From Carnegiea gigantea (lineage: Eukaryota > Streptophyta > Magnoliopsida > Caryophyllales > Cactaceae), in NCBI GenBank assembly GCA_029747015.1, contig JAKOGI010000057.1:927501-991500 (forward strand): a DNA stretch of 64,000 bases, read 5' to 3'. The first letter of the stretch is position 1. Each line of letters starts with the position of its first letter. Positions 12,769 to 24,597 of the stretch are shown here, in pieces. Below the pieces are notes generated by a model. The model did no database searches, was not told the origin of the DNA, and saw only the letters and a program-made list of their open reading frames with translations. The position numbers were made by a program, and so were the translations under genes.

Positions 12769-13215
12769 TCTTCGATTCCGATATTTGAATGAGCCGCCAA
12801 TCTTTTCAAATTTGAGCCATTTGGAGCTTGGGGCGGTTAAGGAAGGTGCATATAACATATTGAATTCTGCTCCTAAGCTGAGATCTTTGATAATTGGAAT
12901 GGTAAGCAGAAATGAATTGGAAGTAACCATTTTGTGCTTTCTAGTTGTGCATGAATTTTCGAGGGTTTTGTCTATCAGGTTTGGTGTTGGGATGCTTCAT
13001 TTGAAACAACGCCGGAGCCCCAGTGTATGTCATCCATCGAGAGCTTCGAATTACGTTTGATGCGAGGGAGGAAGGAAGACATGAGGTTGATAGGTTATCT
13101 TTTGAAGGCTGCCTCAGTCTTGAAGGAAATGAGAATCACCACTGCTGACTTTTTAAATAGACCAGACTATGCTGTTTTGTTGTTGAGCCTTCCTAAGGCC
13201 TGTGTTGCCTGTTAG

Positions 13216-13463
13216 GTTATAATTAACTAGTTTTGGTAACCCGTGCGAAGTATGTGAATCGTTCTTATGTTGTTAATTTTAGGGTTCGCACAGTTTATTG
13301 TAGTTGATGATTGTAGCTAATTATGCAAACTTTAAAAATTAACAACTTGGAGCATATTAGTTTACATTATAACTATTTTGATGCAGAAAATGGTACATTG
13401 ATCGTATTGTTAGACCAAAATTTATTTAATTACTTAAAAATTTAATAATACAACTAACTTGTA
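13216..13463. other. Intergenic 3' of the F-box pseudogene
   Basis: AT-rich, presumably the old 3' UTR and downstream DNA. No feature is recognised. Confidence 0.4.
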
Positions 13464-13897
13464 GGACCTGTTTTGGCAAAATTAGTTGTTTGGGTAGTAG
13501 ATAATGGCTTAGGTAGTACATAGTTGTTTAGATAGTTGATAACATTTCTAATTTAACTGTCACTAGATAGCTGTTCAAATGAGCGGTTAAAATAAATGTG
13601 TTCAGTAAATCTAACTATTGGGTTGGCTGATTAATGTAAATTGAGATAAAAGAATATAGATAATTTTCAAATATACAATTTCCAAAGGATATTTTTTGGC
13701 CAAAAAAATATGAAACGCTATTTCTGAATGCCAAAAGCTAATATTGTTAGCTTCTCCAAAACGCTAATTAAAACGCTAAACGCTACTTGAAATGCTAGTC
13801 AAATCACAAGGTTACCGAACACTAAAAATCGATTGACTAATGTATTGACTTGATCAAAACACTAAACGCTACTCAAAATACTGTTGCCAACCACGGA
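13464..13897 (+). mobile_element. hAT-like MITE copy 1
   Basis: About 434 bp without coding capacity. Its right end, reverse-complemented (GTTGGCAACAGTATTTTGAG), matches the left end of the copy at 45788-46224. Both carry the internal TTTTTTGGCCAAAAAA palindrome flanked by ATATCC and CGCTA-rich segments. Terminal inverted repeats are of the GGNCCTGTTNGGCAA type usual for plant hAT MITEs. I could not find a convincing 8-bp TSD. Confidence 0.72.
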
Positions 13898-14257
13898 CAT
13901 AACCTTTAATTAGCATGAATTGAGAGAATCAAAGTGGTTTGGTACTAATTAGAGCTTTCAAACATTAGTAATTTACCTGCTTTAGTGTGCTCCTATTTAA
14001 CTTCTGGTGTTGGACAAAGCTACATAACTGTAACATGTAGCATGACTTGTTCTAAAAAACTTTGTGTCGTTTCATTTCTAGATTTTAAGTAGGGCAGAAT
14101 TCGACAGAATATGATCATGCCTACGTGCTAATTGATGAAAATATGATTCGCCTGACAATGTGTTTTCTGCATTGTTTGTATGCTAGCACAGATTTAGTGT
14201 AGGCGATGGATTTTTCGGTTTTTGCATGCAAATCAGTGCCTAATAGGTGAACTTTGT
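13898..14257. other. Intergenic
   Basis: No feature recognised. Confidence 0.4.
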
Positions 14258-14266
14258 GTGATACAC

Positions 14267-15527
14267 TGAGTTCATGACTCTAACATCTTGTTCCGTAATG
14301 TCACTATATGCTTTTGTTCTTTACTTATATGCCACTATGTTTTAAATTTTTTTCCTAAATGTCACTGTGTAACTTATTAACTTGCTACAACAGGTAATCT
14401 AGTACTTTCAAATTTTTTGATGAGTAAATAAAATTTTAAAAAGTGAAAAAACATGAGAACATTTTGTGTGAGAAAAGAAAATCAATAAAATTTTCGGGTG
14501 TTCCCAATCCCACCCTCTGCTGCCCTCACAGATCCTCCTGATGGTCTATCTGTCGTTGCTCGTCAAAAGCCTTTTGTATTTGTAGCTGGCGTGGGTTAGG
14601 GTTATGGCACTCAATGGTGGTTACAAGTTCAGATCCGAGATTGGAGATGTGCCTAGATGGTAATGGTGGATGCGAGTAAATGGAGACGAGGGGTGATGAT
14701 TCTTACGATTGTGGTTGTGAAATTTGATGAGAATTAGGATGTGAATTGTGATTTCGTCCTCCTTGAGAGTTCGATTGACTGCCAAAGATAGAGGGGAGAG
14801 AGCGGCTACAGTCAAATGCTTGAAAGAAGACACGCCATCAGGGAAAGGCAACCAACCATTAATGATGATCAACCGCAGAGGAGAAGGTGGTCGAGTACTG
14901 CTGGCAGCCGGTCAACACTCCTATGGCCGACACATAGCAACATTTATAGTGATGCTTGAAATCTGAGCTTGGATCGGTGAGGGAGGTTTGGATGGGGCCA
15001 AATTATTTATTTTCATAATATATAAAAAAATTTAAAATTATTTTTGCATCTTTTCATGTTTTATATAAATTTTCTCAGTTGTTTTATTTAACTTGTTCAT
15101 ATTTCAATATTTTTTAAAGAATTTGTTTTATGCTGTGTAAATTTTCTATGTATTTTATAATTTCCTATAGAATTTTTTGTAGTTTGTAACGTAGTTTACG
15201 TAGATTTTTTCAAATATTTTTTTAGTATTAACAATATTTCTTTTTTTAATATCTAATATTGATTTTTATGAATTACTTTATAGTTTCTATCATTTTGAAT
15301 TTTTAAATATTTTGTATATAATTTTCTAAACTATTTTATATTTCTTGCATATTTTATAAAGAAAAATATTAAAAATTAAAAGTGACCTGTTATATCAGGT
15401 TAACAACTTATGAAGTAGCATTGTGAAAAAATAGATTACAACTTAGTGGTATATAGGTAGAGAAAATAAACACAGTGGTGTTATGGAACAAAATGCAAAA
15501 CATGGTGGCACTATGAGCCATGAACTC
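14267..15527. mobile_element. Mutator-like (MULE) non-autonomous element with 9-bp TSD
   Basis: Long, diverged terminal inverted repeats of about 130-150 bp face each other (left from 14268 GAGTTCATG; right ends CATGAACTC at 15527). They are bounded by an identical 9-bp direct repeat GTGATACAC at 14258-14266 and 15528-15536. A 9-bp TSD plus long TIRs is diagnostic of Mutator-like elements. No transposase is present. The middle (about 14500-14960) is less AT-rich than its surroundings and might be captured host sequence. Confidence 0.78.
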
Positions 15528-15536
15528 GTGATACAC

Positions 15537-17028
15537 GGCCCCAATAAAATTTTATTATGGATCAGGATTCATAAAGAAATGAAGCTCATGTATTTCACTT
15601 CAACTCGTTAATGAGCGTTTATAAGATGTACTATTGAGCATTTCGATATTTTTTAGCTTCTTACCTGATTTTTTTCATACCTCCATTATTTATAGTAATG
15701 ATCCACCATCTATAATTATGATCCAACTCTTATGAACTTGGCTACGAAAATTCATCAAGCATCTAACATTCTTCTTTAATAGAAAATGTTGAGGATGGGA
15801 CTCAAGTGGTATGTCAAAAGTAATACTCTTATTATATTTTCAAAAGGAATGTATAACTATTACAGATGTGATTAAGGATACCTTCCAAACAAATTTGGGA
15901 TAGATATTCACTATAATGTTTAGTTGCATATCAGAATCGCAATCAAAATTGCATTAGCAGTAAGATTACTGCAAACTGTGCGACTACATTTTTTGACTGA
16001 ATTGGATTTGGCTTTGCTCCAGCCCCGTTCTCTTTGCTGCCCTGCACCGTTCACTTTCCTCCCTTGGTTTGCTGTTGTTGCCTAACGATGGAAGGCAGCC
16101 ATTGCTGATGAGATAAGCATATTAAGGGCATGCCCATTTTAGCAGTTGAAACAAGCAGTTAGCAGTTGAAAGTAGTTGGGAACCTCGGAGCCGTTGATAG
16201 TGGTTCTGATTAGCAGTTAGTAGTTGTAAGTAGTTGGATTAGCGTTTGTAAAATAATGTGAGCAGTTGCTAACAGTTGGAAGCTGTAGGGTGCGAGTGAG
16301 AGCACTTAGGAAACGGTTGAGAGCAGTTAGGAGTAGTTGAGATTAGCGATTAGTGATTGAAAGCAATTAATTGCGATTCCATAAATGCCGAAACAAATAG
16401 GTCATAAGATGTCGTGTTGAGGCCCTTGAACAGAGAGAAACAAAGGGATTGGTAAGGCACATCGCAAGTTCTTGCAGCACATTTTAAGGAGTTATATTAA
16501 CCAAACATGATAATGTAATACATGTAGTTAATTGTGATTCATTCCATTAGGTATTTTAGTTTCCGACATTTTTCATCAGTATGATTTTCATAACCTTACA
16601 TAGGAGCTAGTAAATGGGTCAAATAAGTGCTCATTTTTTGCAGACCTCTACATACTCAAGAATTAATGTTGTCAGAATTGAGATAATTCCAATCTAATTC
16701 AAGGGCGTAGGTGGAATGCCTTCAAAAGGATAGGGATTTTAAGATTATGTCGAGATACTTAATTACCATCATCGATGCTGCAGACATATACATATACATA
16801 TATATATATATATATGTGTGTGTGTATATATGTATGTATTATATTAGAGCGTGGTGTCAACTGACACACCTCCCCCGCCAAGGGAAAAAAAACAGTATGC
16901 TTCAAAAGTAAAGCCGTTATAAATAATTATTGTTACAAATGTACTGATTGAGAAGGCATTTAGCCCGGCAGTGGGAGCATGTATAATGTGCCTATAGTTG
17001 ATGAAATCTGGGGTTAGAATCCTATTGC
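15537..17028. other. Intergenic with degenerate AGCAGTT motifs
   Basis: No gene is seen. Between about 16138 and 16360 the motif AGCAGTT/AGTAGTTG recurs irregularly, resembling the interior of a MITE. A short (TA)n(TG)n microsatellite lies at about 16786-16830. Confidence 0.5.
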
Positions 17029-17505
17029 GCTTATTTGTTCAACTTTTTCTTTGTTTTTTCGGTCATAGCCTTGTCATTTTCATTTTTTTTTTATCAATAG
17101 CATCTCTCCAATTTAAATTTGAAAGTCTATTAATTATAATTTAGTACTTTAATTGACTTCAATTTGTTGCGCTTGTTTGTTCAACTTTTTCTTTGTTTTT
17201 TTGGTTAGAGCCTTGTCATTTTCAATTTTTTTTAATCAATAGCATCTCTCCAATTTAAATTTGAAAGTCTATTAATTATAGTTTAGTAGTTTAATTGGCT
17301 TCAATTTATTATTCAATCCTTAATTTGTAAATTGTTTGCTCAACTTTTTCTTTGATTTTTTGGTCAGAGCTTTGTCATTTTTATTTTTTTTAATCAATAG
17401 AATCTCTCCAATTTTAATTTGATGGTCTATTAATTATAGTTTAGTACTTTAATTGACTTCAATTTATTATTCAATTCTTAATTTGTAAATTAATTTTTTA
17501 AAGTT
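17029..17505. repeat. Tandem repeat, three copies of about 142-159 bp
   Basis: Three consecutive units each begin near GTTCAACTTTTTCTTTG (about 17037, 17179 and 17338). They share segments such as TAGCATCTCTCCAATTT and TCTATTAATTATA. Spacing is 142 then 159 bases, the longer unit carrying an insert. Non-coding. Confidence 0.88.
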
Positions 17506-17914
17506 TATTTGTGAGTCTGATTTGTAAATTTCAATTCTAAATTTGTTTAATTTGTGAGTTTAATTTCAATTCTGGGTTAAAGTATATAAATATTTCAAAA
17601 AATAGCATTGTATTAACCTTAATAATTCAACTCGTTGATTAATCCTTTAACTTGAGGTTAGTTTAATTTTTCAGTTTTAATTTATGAGTTTAATTTGTCA
17701 AGTTCAATTCTAACGTTGTTTAATTTGTGGGTTAATTTAAATTCTAAGTCCAAATACATATATATTTCAAAAAGATAATTAAAGAATCATTATTCACTTC
17801 AAATTCTAAATTCGAAAACTCACTATTGAATAAAGAAAGTAGAAACGATATCACTCAATTACAATTACCATTTTATCTCCGACACCCCTTCTCCAAATTC
17901 CTGACTTCGCTACT
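17506..17914. other. AT-rich intergenic
   Basis: Low-complexity T/A-rich DNA with recurrent TTTGTGAGTTTAATTT-like words. No gene is supported. Confidence 0.4.
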
Positions 17915-17967
<53 letters not shown>

Positions 17968-18013
17968 CTTATATATATATATATACTATATATAATATAT
18001 ATATATATATAAA
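17915..18013. repeat. (TA)n microsatellite
   Basis: About 100 bases of nearly pure TA, ending at the left edge of the Copia remnant. Confidence 0.95.
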
Positions 18014-18022
18014 GTAATTGCA

Positions 18023-18204
18023 AAGCTATTATAGTGAAGGTTAAGACTAAAAATTTCAATGAGAAAAGAAGGCACTTGAGAGTGTAGCATAAGTTTATAA
18101 CTCAATTAATTTCTCACGGTGTGGTTTCTCTTGACTTTGTGAGGTCAGAAAACAATGCTGCAAATCCGCTTAACGAAGGGAATGGCATGCTAGCAACTAC
18201 TTGA
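18023..18204 (+). pseudogene. Copia RNase H C-terminal fragment
   Basis: The frame starting near 18023 reads VKVKTKNFNEKRRHLRV, a TAG stop, then HKFITQLISHGVVSLDFVRSENNAANPL. It matches the Copia C-terminal pattern (RHI-LRH-FVR-LI--G-ISL-YV-S--NLADPLTKGL). The stop and the loss of TKGL show it is dead. Confidence 0.7.
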
Positions 18205-18893
18205 AATATCGAGGGGAATGAGACTGGAGTCCATCAAATAGTCGCCATAGTGGACACCCGTCTCTAAAGATATGGTGATTCCATGAATGGATGTTCAATG
18301 GGTAACAACGAGGTAGATGGGGAACTAAAAACGAGGACTATCTTTCAACAGAAGTTTCTTTCAACAGAAGTTTCGGGTCCCATTCTTATGGTGAGTGCTC
18401 TTTGGGAATTCTGGCGATTTTTAAGGTTGAGTTACTTTTCCTAGTCTGACCTTGTGCTCTCTTTGAAAAGAGGCATAGGTGACATGCTAACTCTTAATGA
18501 ACCTAAGGCTTAATTTTGCAGTGGTAGTCACAGGATACCCTTGGAGGGTCACCTAGTGAGTGTTGAGGTGGGGTCATCGCTATTGGGATATTTGAACTAT
18601 TTCCTTAATGGACACTCATGAAACACGATACCGTGCACAACGTTAAGGCCCCCCACCGATGTGAACTTTGATAAAAAGAGACCCGTGCCATGTGTGTGGT
18701 GAGTTGAAACTTGGCCAAAGGATTGGAGTTCAAGACATAAGATCGCTTCTTTCCCTCAAGTCGAACTCACTAACACTAAGCTTAGGTTCAAGCCTAGGTA
18801 CTGCATGCCCATTGCATGGTGTGCTGCGCTCAATATTATTAGAAAAGAATTTTAAAATAGAGCACTTTTTATTTCTACATCATCGGGGAGGAT

Positions 18894-19153
18894 TGTTGGA
18901 ATTTTTATGTGTTTTGAAAATCAAAACCAAAAATATTTCAAGTGCAATCCTTAAACCCTATTTACTTTTTTTTTTTTTTTTAACTGAGGAGATATTGGTG
19001 TTGACTAATGTTGATTTTTCTTCGTCATTAATGGCTGTTTTAATAATTTCGATGAAGTGGGAGAGTGGACTAATTATATCAAGTTATCTTATATTTTAAA
19101 AGTTGATGAGCAGTTAATGGAGAGAAGTTGGGGATAATATTCGATCCCCAACA
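18894..19153 (+). repeat. Candidate 3' LTR of the Copia remnant
   Basis: It starts TGTTGGAAT after a purine-rich PPT and may end at ATCCCCAACA (19153), giving a 6-bp inverted TGTTGG/CCAACA. No partner LTR is in the window, so the right boundary is tentative. Confidence 0.5.
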
Positions 19154-22100
19154 ATCTGATAATTATATGTAAAGTTGAGTGACTTTACACATTTTTGTAG
19201 GTGTCATAATTTTATTGGTTAAATTATTAATTACTATTTAAATTTATTTTGTGTGTTTTAGTATGCGTACAATTTTTTTTTAATTTTTCTTTATGTGCTC
19301 TATATGACCTTTCATCTTCTTCTTGATCAGTTACTTATAAATATCATTAATAAACATTTACTTGCATATCTAAAATAACACATGCATAAACCTAAAAAAT
19401 TTAATAGATACAAAGATTACTTAACTGGTAAAATAAATCTATACAATGGAAAAAATTTAATTGATGAATTAATTATAATTTTTGAACATTTACATATTAT
19501 TTAACTCAACTATTGCATCGTAAGGGGAATAGCTCTAGTTAACTACCTATTATCCAGTGTTTATAGTGGGTCCATGGTTGGCAAAATTTTGCATTTAAAA
19601 GCTTCTGCTCATTGATAGCCGATATACCATGTTTTATGTTTTTGATTGCTAAGCCTCAAAGCTAAATAATCTCTTTCTCTCATTTTGATTAATAGCCAGG
19701 GTAATACCTTTGAGGTTTTTTTATTTCATTTCAGTAGTCGTGTTTTACTCTATTCTCTTCAATTTTCATAGCCTTGGTTTCAACCTTATGAGATTTTCTA
19801 TTGTTCCAGTTTTACATATATTTATTTCATCGTGTCCTTTTTGTTCGTCCTTATAATTGTTTATTGCTACGTTGTATGTTTGAAAGTTTTTTCCAAGTAT
19901 CTAATTATCTTTTGGTGTTTACAAGCACTATTATTTTCTAGTGGTGATATTATTAATTTTGAGCATCAGGTTAAGTTTTGGGATTACTCTTGCTGCACCG
20001 AAGGAGTTTGACAGATTGTCATATCTTGGAAGAGAACCGCATTTGTACAATCATCGACTAATGAAGTGGTGGTGTTTCTTCTCTTACGAAAGCACTTACA
20101 GTACTTCAACCCAAAATCAGGCTATCTCTAAACTTTATACTCTTTATTTTTGTTTAACAGTTGTAATCATTCATTTGATATATTCCCATGTATTAAGTGT
20201 TAATTTTTTGACGTATGTTTATTGTCTTGATTATATGTAACCTTGTCTACAAGACTACAAATTATATTATCATATGTTCCTACATTGATTAATAATATTA
20301 TTTTTGAGGTATTATTCTATATTATTTTTCTTACAGGAACTACTTTTGTGGGTCATGTATGTACGTCCAGGAGAGGGGGTACATGACAAGCCAATTTAAG
20401 GGGAATTAAAAGTGACTGGGATTAAAGCCTTAATAGTGTGTGTGCGTGTGAATGAGCAAATGACAAATATATTTATCATAACATAAATTTTTATGATAGC
20501 GAGGTCAAAAGACATATATAACTCTTTTTTCCTTTTCAGCTCCCGAGATCCTCTTATTTTCACTTGTAAACACACCTTAAAAAAAAAAAAAAAACCATAT
20601 TTCTAAACTTATCTAATAAGATAGACAAAAATTATAGGATAAGAATTGTAACTAGAAGCGTCTGACACTAGCTACATCAATGTAGATTATAACTGTTGAC
20701 TCATACTTTATTTCATTTTAATAGTGCTTTCAATGATTTTAGTACTACTGTAAAGGAATAAATCCTTCGATCATGCATGTAAAGATTGTTTGCACCAACA
20801 CAAGTATTAATTTTATGGGCACTCTCAGTCAAAATTATGTTGAAAAATTTCTATTTTTTATAACTCAGCAATTATCTTGACTCCATTTAATTGCTAGGAT
20901 CACAAGCCAAAAAATCTTTGGTTCATAGTTTTATTCTTAAATATTTGTTAACTTATAGGAGCCGTAAAATGCAACACAATACATAAATTAAAAATAAAAG
21001 GAAGATCTGAATAAACGGATCAATTAACACACGTGTCTTTACATAGTCTTTTCAATGCAACCAACTTTAAGTTAATTTCTGCAACTTCTCATCTTTCCTT
21101 ACTATTTCCTCAAAATTGTTTGATGCGTCATAGATTACATTAGTTTTCACATCAAATGTATACAAAATTTAATGTCTTCAATATTGAATACCCATCTATC
21201 TATTGATATTCTTGTAAGCATGATCACACTCATATTTGTATGCAAGTACGTACTTAGATAAGACAATCTCGCGATAAACTTTTTTGAAAGAGTTCATCTA
21301 AGTCGAGCTACAAATTCTTTAAAATTTAACCGAACTTACTTTTATAATTGCTCCCCCCCCAAAAAGGAAAAAAGAAAAAGCGTACAAAAAAAAAAAAAAA
21401 CAACACCACCACCTTGAAGCAAGAAATGAAGAAAGAAGCTAAGGAAAAAGGAGCAGGAAATTGGCAACTGTTGTTTGGAAAACCTCTCCAACATCGTGAG
21501 TGAGATGAAACCATGGATTTAAAATGTGCCGATTCACGGCGAAATGGTCGTATCGGAAAAGGTTTTTAAGTTTGTCGAACCGCCTTTTAGCCGTAATTTG
21601 GAATGCGATTTTCATTTTAGAGCGATTTTTCTATGTCGCAATTGAAACTACAATTGGGACCGAAACTGCATTTTGAATCCTTGGATGAAATAGACCCAAA
21701 ATAGCCGGTTCATTTATACAATATGAAACAGAAATCAAAGGGGCAAAGTTAAGAGATCTCATGGGTTGTTCTGTGCATCGATCAGACAGTTATTCTCGTG
21801 AAGACCTCTCTTTTTGTTTGTCTCAGTCTACCTAAGTTGTTACAAATCTATGTTTAGATGCCAAGATACCTCAGGTCCATGAAACTGCATTTTGCACAAA
21901 GTCAATGATCAACCATGCAGGCATCCTCAGCTCCAGAACTAACACGTTGGTGGAGCTCCCTCTAGTCACAAAGGATGACAGCTTAAATCCATCCTCAACC
22001 TAGTCTATTAATTTGAAGGTATTTCTCCTAGCTAACTCCAATTTTTAATGTTCTTTTTTGTTTTTAATAACTTCATCCCTATGTAATAGCATTGATAAAA

Positions 22101-22315
22101 AGATCCTTAATATATGTCACAACCTTGTTGATGTATTCGGATCGTTACTGATATCCAATCCATGGATATTATTTTAGTTTCCTTGGTAAGGTAAACAGTC
22201 CACTCAATAGATCCTTTGTGAAAAGTAAACCTTTTGGACTGTCGACGGACAATGGAGCATATAAACCGAACTAGATCCAGCGAATGCTAGTCTACAAGGT
22301 AACCAAACTCACTAG
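19154..22315. other. Intergenic, no recognised gene
   Basis: AT-rich DNA. An open frame at 19941-20240 contains a less AT-biased patch (about 19975-20090) after a splice-acceptor-like CATCAG. It could be a stray exon, but I recognise no family. Homopolymers occur near 18965, 20580 and 21385. Nothing else is supported. Confidence 0.4.
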
Positions 22316-22534
22316 GGCCCTGTTTGGTAAGGAAAAATGGAATGGAATGAAATCAAAGAATGATCACTGAGAGATGAAGGGTAGAATTTGAATCCTAAAC
22401 TCATGTGTTTGGAGAGAAAAGAATGAAATCAAGTTTCAACCCTCACTATTTGGCTGTAGATTATAGAATGAAATCAAATTTGTTTTATTTTAAAAACAAA
22501 TAATAATGATTAATAATAACAATAATAGCAGTAG

Positions 22535-22535
<1 letters not shown>

Positions 22536-22593
<58 letters not shown>
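22536..22593. repeat. (AAT)n microsatellite
   Basis: About 19 uninterrupted AAT units, followed by about 900 bases of degenerate AAT/ATT sequence. Confidence 0.97.
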
Positions 22594-22595
<2 letters not shown>

Positions 22596-23512
22596 CATTA
22601 TTATCACTAATAATAATTATTATTATTAATATTAATAATAATTGATAATTAATAACTATTATTATTAATATTAAAAATAATTATGAATATTATTATTAAG
22701 TATTATTAACAATTCATAAAAAAATTTATAATTTATTATAATTATAATAAAAATTATTATTAATGGTTAATAATAATAATTAATCATAATAATTATGAAT
22801 ATTAATAATAATAATAATAATTATTAAAAATAATTACAATTATAATTCTTATTAATATAAATAAATCATAATAATTATCAATATTAATTATTATTATTGA
22901 TATTTATATTAATATAATTAATTATTATTAATTATAAATATTAATAATCAAAATAATTAATAATAATATTAATAATTATCATTACTAATAATAATTAATA
23001 GTAATATTAATAACAATTATAATTACTTATAGTAATTAATGAGAATAATTATAATTATAAATTAATTTTAGTAATAATAATTAATAGTAATTATTATTAA
23101 TATTATAATAAAAAATAATAATTAAAATAATACTTATTCTTAATATTATTAATAATTATTATCAATAATGTTAATAATTATTATTATTAGTAATAATTAT
23201 AATTAATGATAAAAATAATAATTAATGATAATTAATATTACTAATTATAGTTAATAATAATAATGATTAATTAATAAGTAATAATTTTTTAATTATAATT
23301 ATAATCATATGTATAATTTTTAATTAATTTTAGGAATAATAATTAATAATAATTAGTATTAATATCAATAATAATAAATAATAATTACAATTATGCTTAT
23401 TATTGATATTATTAATAATTATTATCATTAATATTAATAATAATTATTATTAATATTAATAATATTAATTGATGATAAAAATAATAATTAATAATTAATA
23501 ATAATAGTAACT

Positions 23513-23513
<1 letters not shown>

Positions 23514-23595
<82 letters not shown>

Positions 23596-23607
23596 TCAAA
23601 AAAAAAT

Positions 23608-23647
<40 letters not shown>

Positions 23648-23670
23648 GCAACAACAGCAACAACAACACC
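23514..23670. repeat. Compound (AAT)n-(CAA)n microsatellite
   Basis: About 27 AAT units (23514-23595) followed by a (CAA)n block with CAG interruptions (23607-23670). Frames over it give poly-Leu, poly-Tyr or poly-Cys and are artefacts. Confidence 0.97.
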
Positions 23671-23876
23671 ACCAATAACAATAATAATAATTTTGTTGAT
23701 TGCAGAGGGTTGGAGACTTGAACCTCCCTTGGAAATGGGAGGGTTCAAGTTCCTTACGATTGGAGGTAACTTGATACCCCTTCCATCCCCTTAAAGTGCT
23801 CACCAAACATATAAAAAAGTAGAACTTAACACCTGGGGTTCAAGTTCCATTTCATTTTATTTCACCCAATAACCCC

Positions 23877-24304
23877 TAGATAGTAGACTTGAACCCCTGA
23901 TAGCAAGGCTAAAGCTTTGAGGAAGCCTCGTAAATATTGTGTCAATTGTCAAATATACATTGTTATACATACTTTTTTAGTCTATTTAATTTATTTAGTC
24001 AGTTCAAGATTTTGATGATAAATTAAATTATCCTTGTTAAGCTTATGCTAGCTTCCTTAAGCTTACAATATATTTTATTAATATATTTTGATGAAAGAAA
24101 AAAGTAAGCTGGTCTATTGGTATATTTATCATGTTATATTTGGACATATCTTAATTAGTGTTTCTATTGTTTAAATGTATTATGATTATAAGTATATACT
24201 CACATGCTACTATTGCTTAATTGATTACATGTAAGGTGTCACGATATCTGTAGGATTATTTAATATTCAAATCTAAATATTTGATCTTTATGATACTATA
24301 TTTG
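23877..24304 (+). repeat. Possible left part of an LTR split by the CACTA element
   Basis: The stretch contains a TTTTGATGATAAATTAA segment like those near the start of Sirevirus LTRs (about 24010). The sequence on the far side of the CACTA (32503-33247) looks like the right part of such an LTR in the same orientation. Joining them is an inference. The LTR start is not resolved. Confidence 0.35.
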
Positions 24305-24330
24305 CACTACTAAAAAAGTTCATATTAACG

Positions 24331-24597
24331 ACGGAACTCGGCGACGGAAAAAATTAACGACAGAATTGGCGACGGAAATGGCGACGGATAAATAGCTTTA
24401 CAAAAAAGTCATATTAGACGACAGATATGGCGACGGAACTGCTAATCCGTCGCCATAATTGACATATGGCGACGGAAATTCCGTCGCTATAAATAAATTT
24501 TTTTGGACAAAAATAGGTGACGGAATTTCCGTCGCCTAAAAAAAACATTTTTTTAAAGGGGGGCGACGGAAATTCCGCCGCCAGTCCATCGCCCCCC
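24331..24597. repeat. Left subterminal repeats of the CACTA element
   Basis: About ten copies, direct and inverted, of the core GCGACGGAA occur here, often as palindromes (GCGACGGAAATTCCGTCGC). Such motifs are the binding sites of TnpA-like proteins in known CACTA systems. Confidence 0.85.

Larger units (their letters stand above)
10309..13215 (+). pseudogene. F-box/LRR/FBD gene, disrupted by frameshifts and an LTR element
   Basis: The chosen start (10309, MSSQSNRRHLERGEALDHLSNLPDALICCILSSIPTKYAVRTSILSDRWKNIW) gives a canonical F-box at about residues 17-60. Leucine-rich segments follow (FIKKLLTSCHLLKSLHIVRC; APNLRYLRLRDPP). Intron 1 runs from GTAAGT at 11164 to an AG at 11264. Exon 2 starts at 11265 and is split six bases in by element E. 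It resumes at 12774 (NLSHLELGAVKEGAYNILNSAPKLRSLII) and ends at GTAAGC near 12901. The last exon (about 12979-13215) encodes an FBD-like end (SFELRLMRGRKEDMRLIGYLLKAASVLKEM). Frames shift near 10670 and near 10980. F-box proteins recruit substrates to SCF ubiquitin ligases; this copy cannot encode a full product. Confidence 0.85.
18014..19153 (+). mobile_element. 3' remnant of a Copia element (RNase H end, 3' UTR, 3' LTR)
   Basis: A short RNase H C-terminal coding remnant is followed by non-coding DNA, then a purine-rich CATCGGGGAGGAT directly before TGTTGGAATTTT. That is the layout of Copia 3' UTR, PPT and 3' LTR. The 5' part is missing; a (TA)n tract sits at the break. Confidence 0.65.
22316..23876. 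mobile_element. Fold-back/MITE-like element expanded by (AAT)n
   Basis: The left end (GGGCCCTGTTTGGTAAGG...AATGGAATGGA) and right end, reverse-complemented (GGGGTTATTGGGTGAAAT...TGAAATGGA), form an imperfect inverted repeat of about 35 bp. CTAG or TAG lies on both outer sides, a possible short TSD. Most of the interior (22500-23690) is derived from TAA/AAT trinucleotides. Confidence 0.45.

Noticed and set aside
23412..23806. Poly-Leu, poly-Tyr and poly-Cys frames on the minus strand
   Set aside because: They come from (AAT)n and (CAA)n microsatellites.
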